This document shows positions 62,949 through 64,000 of a stretch of 64,000 bases of DNA, piece after piece. This stretch comes from Oricola nitratireducens (GTDB lineage: Bacteria > Pseudomonadota > Alphaproteobacteria > Rhizobiales > Rhizobiaceae). The notes beneath the pieces were generated by a model. It was not told the origin of the DNA. It ran no database searches and saw nothing but the letters and a program-made list of their open reading frames with translations. The stretch lies in NCBI RefSeq assembly GCF_014904745.1, contig NZ_JACZCS010000018.1, positions 1 to 64,000 of the forward strand, in the 5' to 3' direction. The translations under genes and the position numbers were made by a program. Position 1 is the first letter of the stretch, and each line of letters opens with the position of its first letter.

Positions 62949-64000
62949 GCCGGACGGTCACCCTCACCATCGACGATCTCGGCGCGCGCGGCGACGGCCT
63001 CGCCCGGACGGATGCCGGCCCGGTCTTCGTGCCCTATACGCTTGCCGGCGAAACCGTGACGGCAATCGCCGACGGAAAGCGGGCCGCGCTGCTGTCCGTC
63101 AAACAGCCCTCGGCGGACCGCATCGAGCCGGTCTGCGTTCATTTCGAGACCTGCGGCGGCTGCGCGCTGCAGCACATGGACCGGGCGGCGTACCGCGCGT
63201 GGAAAGCCGGTCTGATCGGAAGGGCGTTCGCGGCGCACGGGATCGATGCCGATTGCGTGCAACCGGCGCATTTCTGCGACCCTTACTCGCGTCGGCGCGC
63301 CGTGTTCTCGGCGATCAAGACCGACAAGGGCGTGCTGCTCGGCTTCCAGCAGGCGGCGAGCAACCATGTCGTCGACATCACGGAATGCCATGTCATCACG
63401 CCGGAGATCGACGCCGCGCGTCCGGCCATCAAGGCGCTTCTGGCGGCGTTCCTGCCGGCGGCGAAGACCGTCCATGTCACCGTCAACCAGACCCGTTCCG
63501 GGCTCGACCTCGCCGTCGACGGGGAGATCAAGCCGGACGACGAACTGAAACGCGCCGCATCCGAGGCGACCCGGGAGCAAGGCTTCGTCCGGCTGAGCGT
63601 CAATGGCGAGGTCATCCTCGCGCCGAAGCGGCCGCTGGTGACATTTGGCGACGTCACGGTGTCGCCGCCGCCGGGCGCGTTCCTGCAGGCCGTTCCGGCA
63701 ATGGAAGAGATCATGGCTGGGCTCGTCACGGGCCACATGGCGAAGGCCAAGCGCGTGGCCGACCTGTTCTCCGGCTGCGGCACATTCGCGCTCCGGCTCG
63801 CCAAGGCATCCGCCGTCCACGCGGTGGAATCCGACGGCCCGGCGCTTGACGCGCTCGACCGTGCCTTCCGGGAAAATCCGGACAAGCGGCTCAGGCCGGT
63901 GACGACGGAGCGGCGCGATCTCGTCCGCCGGCCGATGACCGCGCATGAGCTACGGGTCTTCGACGGCGTGGTGTTCGATCCGCCGCGCGCCGGGGCGGAA
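62945..64000 (+). CDS. RumA/TrmA-type RNA (uracil-5) methyltransferase, 3' truncated by window edge
   Basis: At least 352 residues run off the right end of the window. The start overlaps the tlyA stop. An N-terminal TRAM-like domain precedes the iron-sulfur cysteines in HFETCGGCALQHM. The SAM-binding VADLFSGCGTFALRLA motif and the start of the catalytic motif FDPPRAGAE follow at the edge. The family methylates U in 23S rRNA or tRNA. The catalytic cysteine should lie just outside the window. Confidence 0.93.
   Translation, partial: MSRTVTLTIDDLGARGDGLARTDAGPVFVPYTLAGETVTAIADGKRAALLSVKQPSADRIEPVCVHFETCGGCALQHMDRAAYRAWKAGLIGRAFAAHGIDADCVQPAHFCDPYSRRRAVFSAIKTDKGVLLGFQQAASNHVVDITECHVITPEIDAARPAIKALLAAFLPAAKTVHVTVNQTRSGLDLAVDGEIKPDDELKRAASEATREQGFVRLSVNGEVILAPKRPLVTFGDVTVSPPPGAFLQAVPAMEEIMAGLVTGHMAKAKRVADLFSGCGTFALRLAKASAVHAVESDGPALDALDRAFRENPDKRLRPVTTERRDLVRRPMTAHELRVFDGVVFDPPRAGAE

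Overview
The window is a high-G+C chromosomal segment from an alphaproteobacterium, most likely of the order Hyphomicrobiales (Rhizobiales). The evidence is a CcrM-type GANTC adenine methylase, an aa3 cytochrome oxidase assembly locus (ctaC-ctaD-ctaB-coxF-ctaG-ctaE-surf1) running into ispH-thrB-rnhA, an ialB-tldD pair, a thrC-M16 peptidase-rimJ operon, and the block dnaJ-like-fabI-phosphatase-aroC-ribB and HDAC-xseB-tlyA-TrmA-like methylase. No phage, insertion sequence or CRISPR array was seen, and almost all sequence is coding.

Layout. (1) 1-7229, plus: an accessory catabolic/transport operon. It holds the end of a periplasmic binding protein, a sugar-type ABC permease fused to a beta-propeller, a second free-standing propeller, a double-NBD ATPase, a class IV aminotransferase, an AhpD-like protein and a quinone oxidoreductase. 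(2) 7259-9957: a DUF1007/NicO metal transport pair, a tRNA with CAT anticodon (Ile2 type), and a SIMPL protein. (3) 9979-15758: small housekeeping and stress genes (YHS, GNAT, SnoaL-like, YcgN, SDR, DciA-like, mutY, HAD phosphatase, FMN reductase). (4) 15766-24239: ccrM, a lipoprotein, then thrC-M16 peptidase-rimJ-GGDEF/EAL. (5) 24253-30176: algH/yqgE, a DsbD-alpha-like protein, peroxiredoxin, ddl, rnhA, thrB, ispH. (6) 30287-36421, minus: the cytochrome aa3 oxidase locus, with an FNR/FixK-type palindrome upstream of ctaC. (7) 36729-41075: ialB, tldD, a cupredoxin, a nucleotidyltransferase-fold gene preceded by two 34-bp palindromes, DUF302 and tRNA-Glu. (8) 41257-44728: a membrane-fusion protein plus a GT2 synthase with a PilZ-like tail, resembling the Sinorhizobium bgsBA mixed-linkage beta-glucan synthase. 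(9) 44736-49401, minus: DUF805, a PGM1-like ATP-grasp ligase with a 73-residue partner, a long coiled-coil protein and an arylamine N-acetyltransferase. (10) 49510-64000: sirtuin, outer-membrane barrel, pdxH, surface lipoprotein, the dnaJ-like to ribB block, two uncharacterised envelope proteins, HDAC, xseB, pirin, tlyA and a truncated RNA methyltransferase.

The most unusual parts are the transporter-propeller fusion operon at the left end, the tandem palindromes abutting the nucleotidyltransferase gene, the c-di-GMP-type glucan synthase pair (with a GGDEF/EAL phosphodiesterase elsewhere in the window), and the PGM1-like ligase locus. All function calls come from reading translated sequence and motifs by eye; no database search was run.
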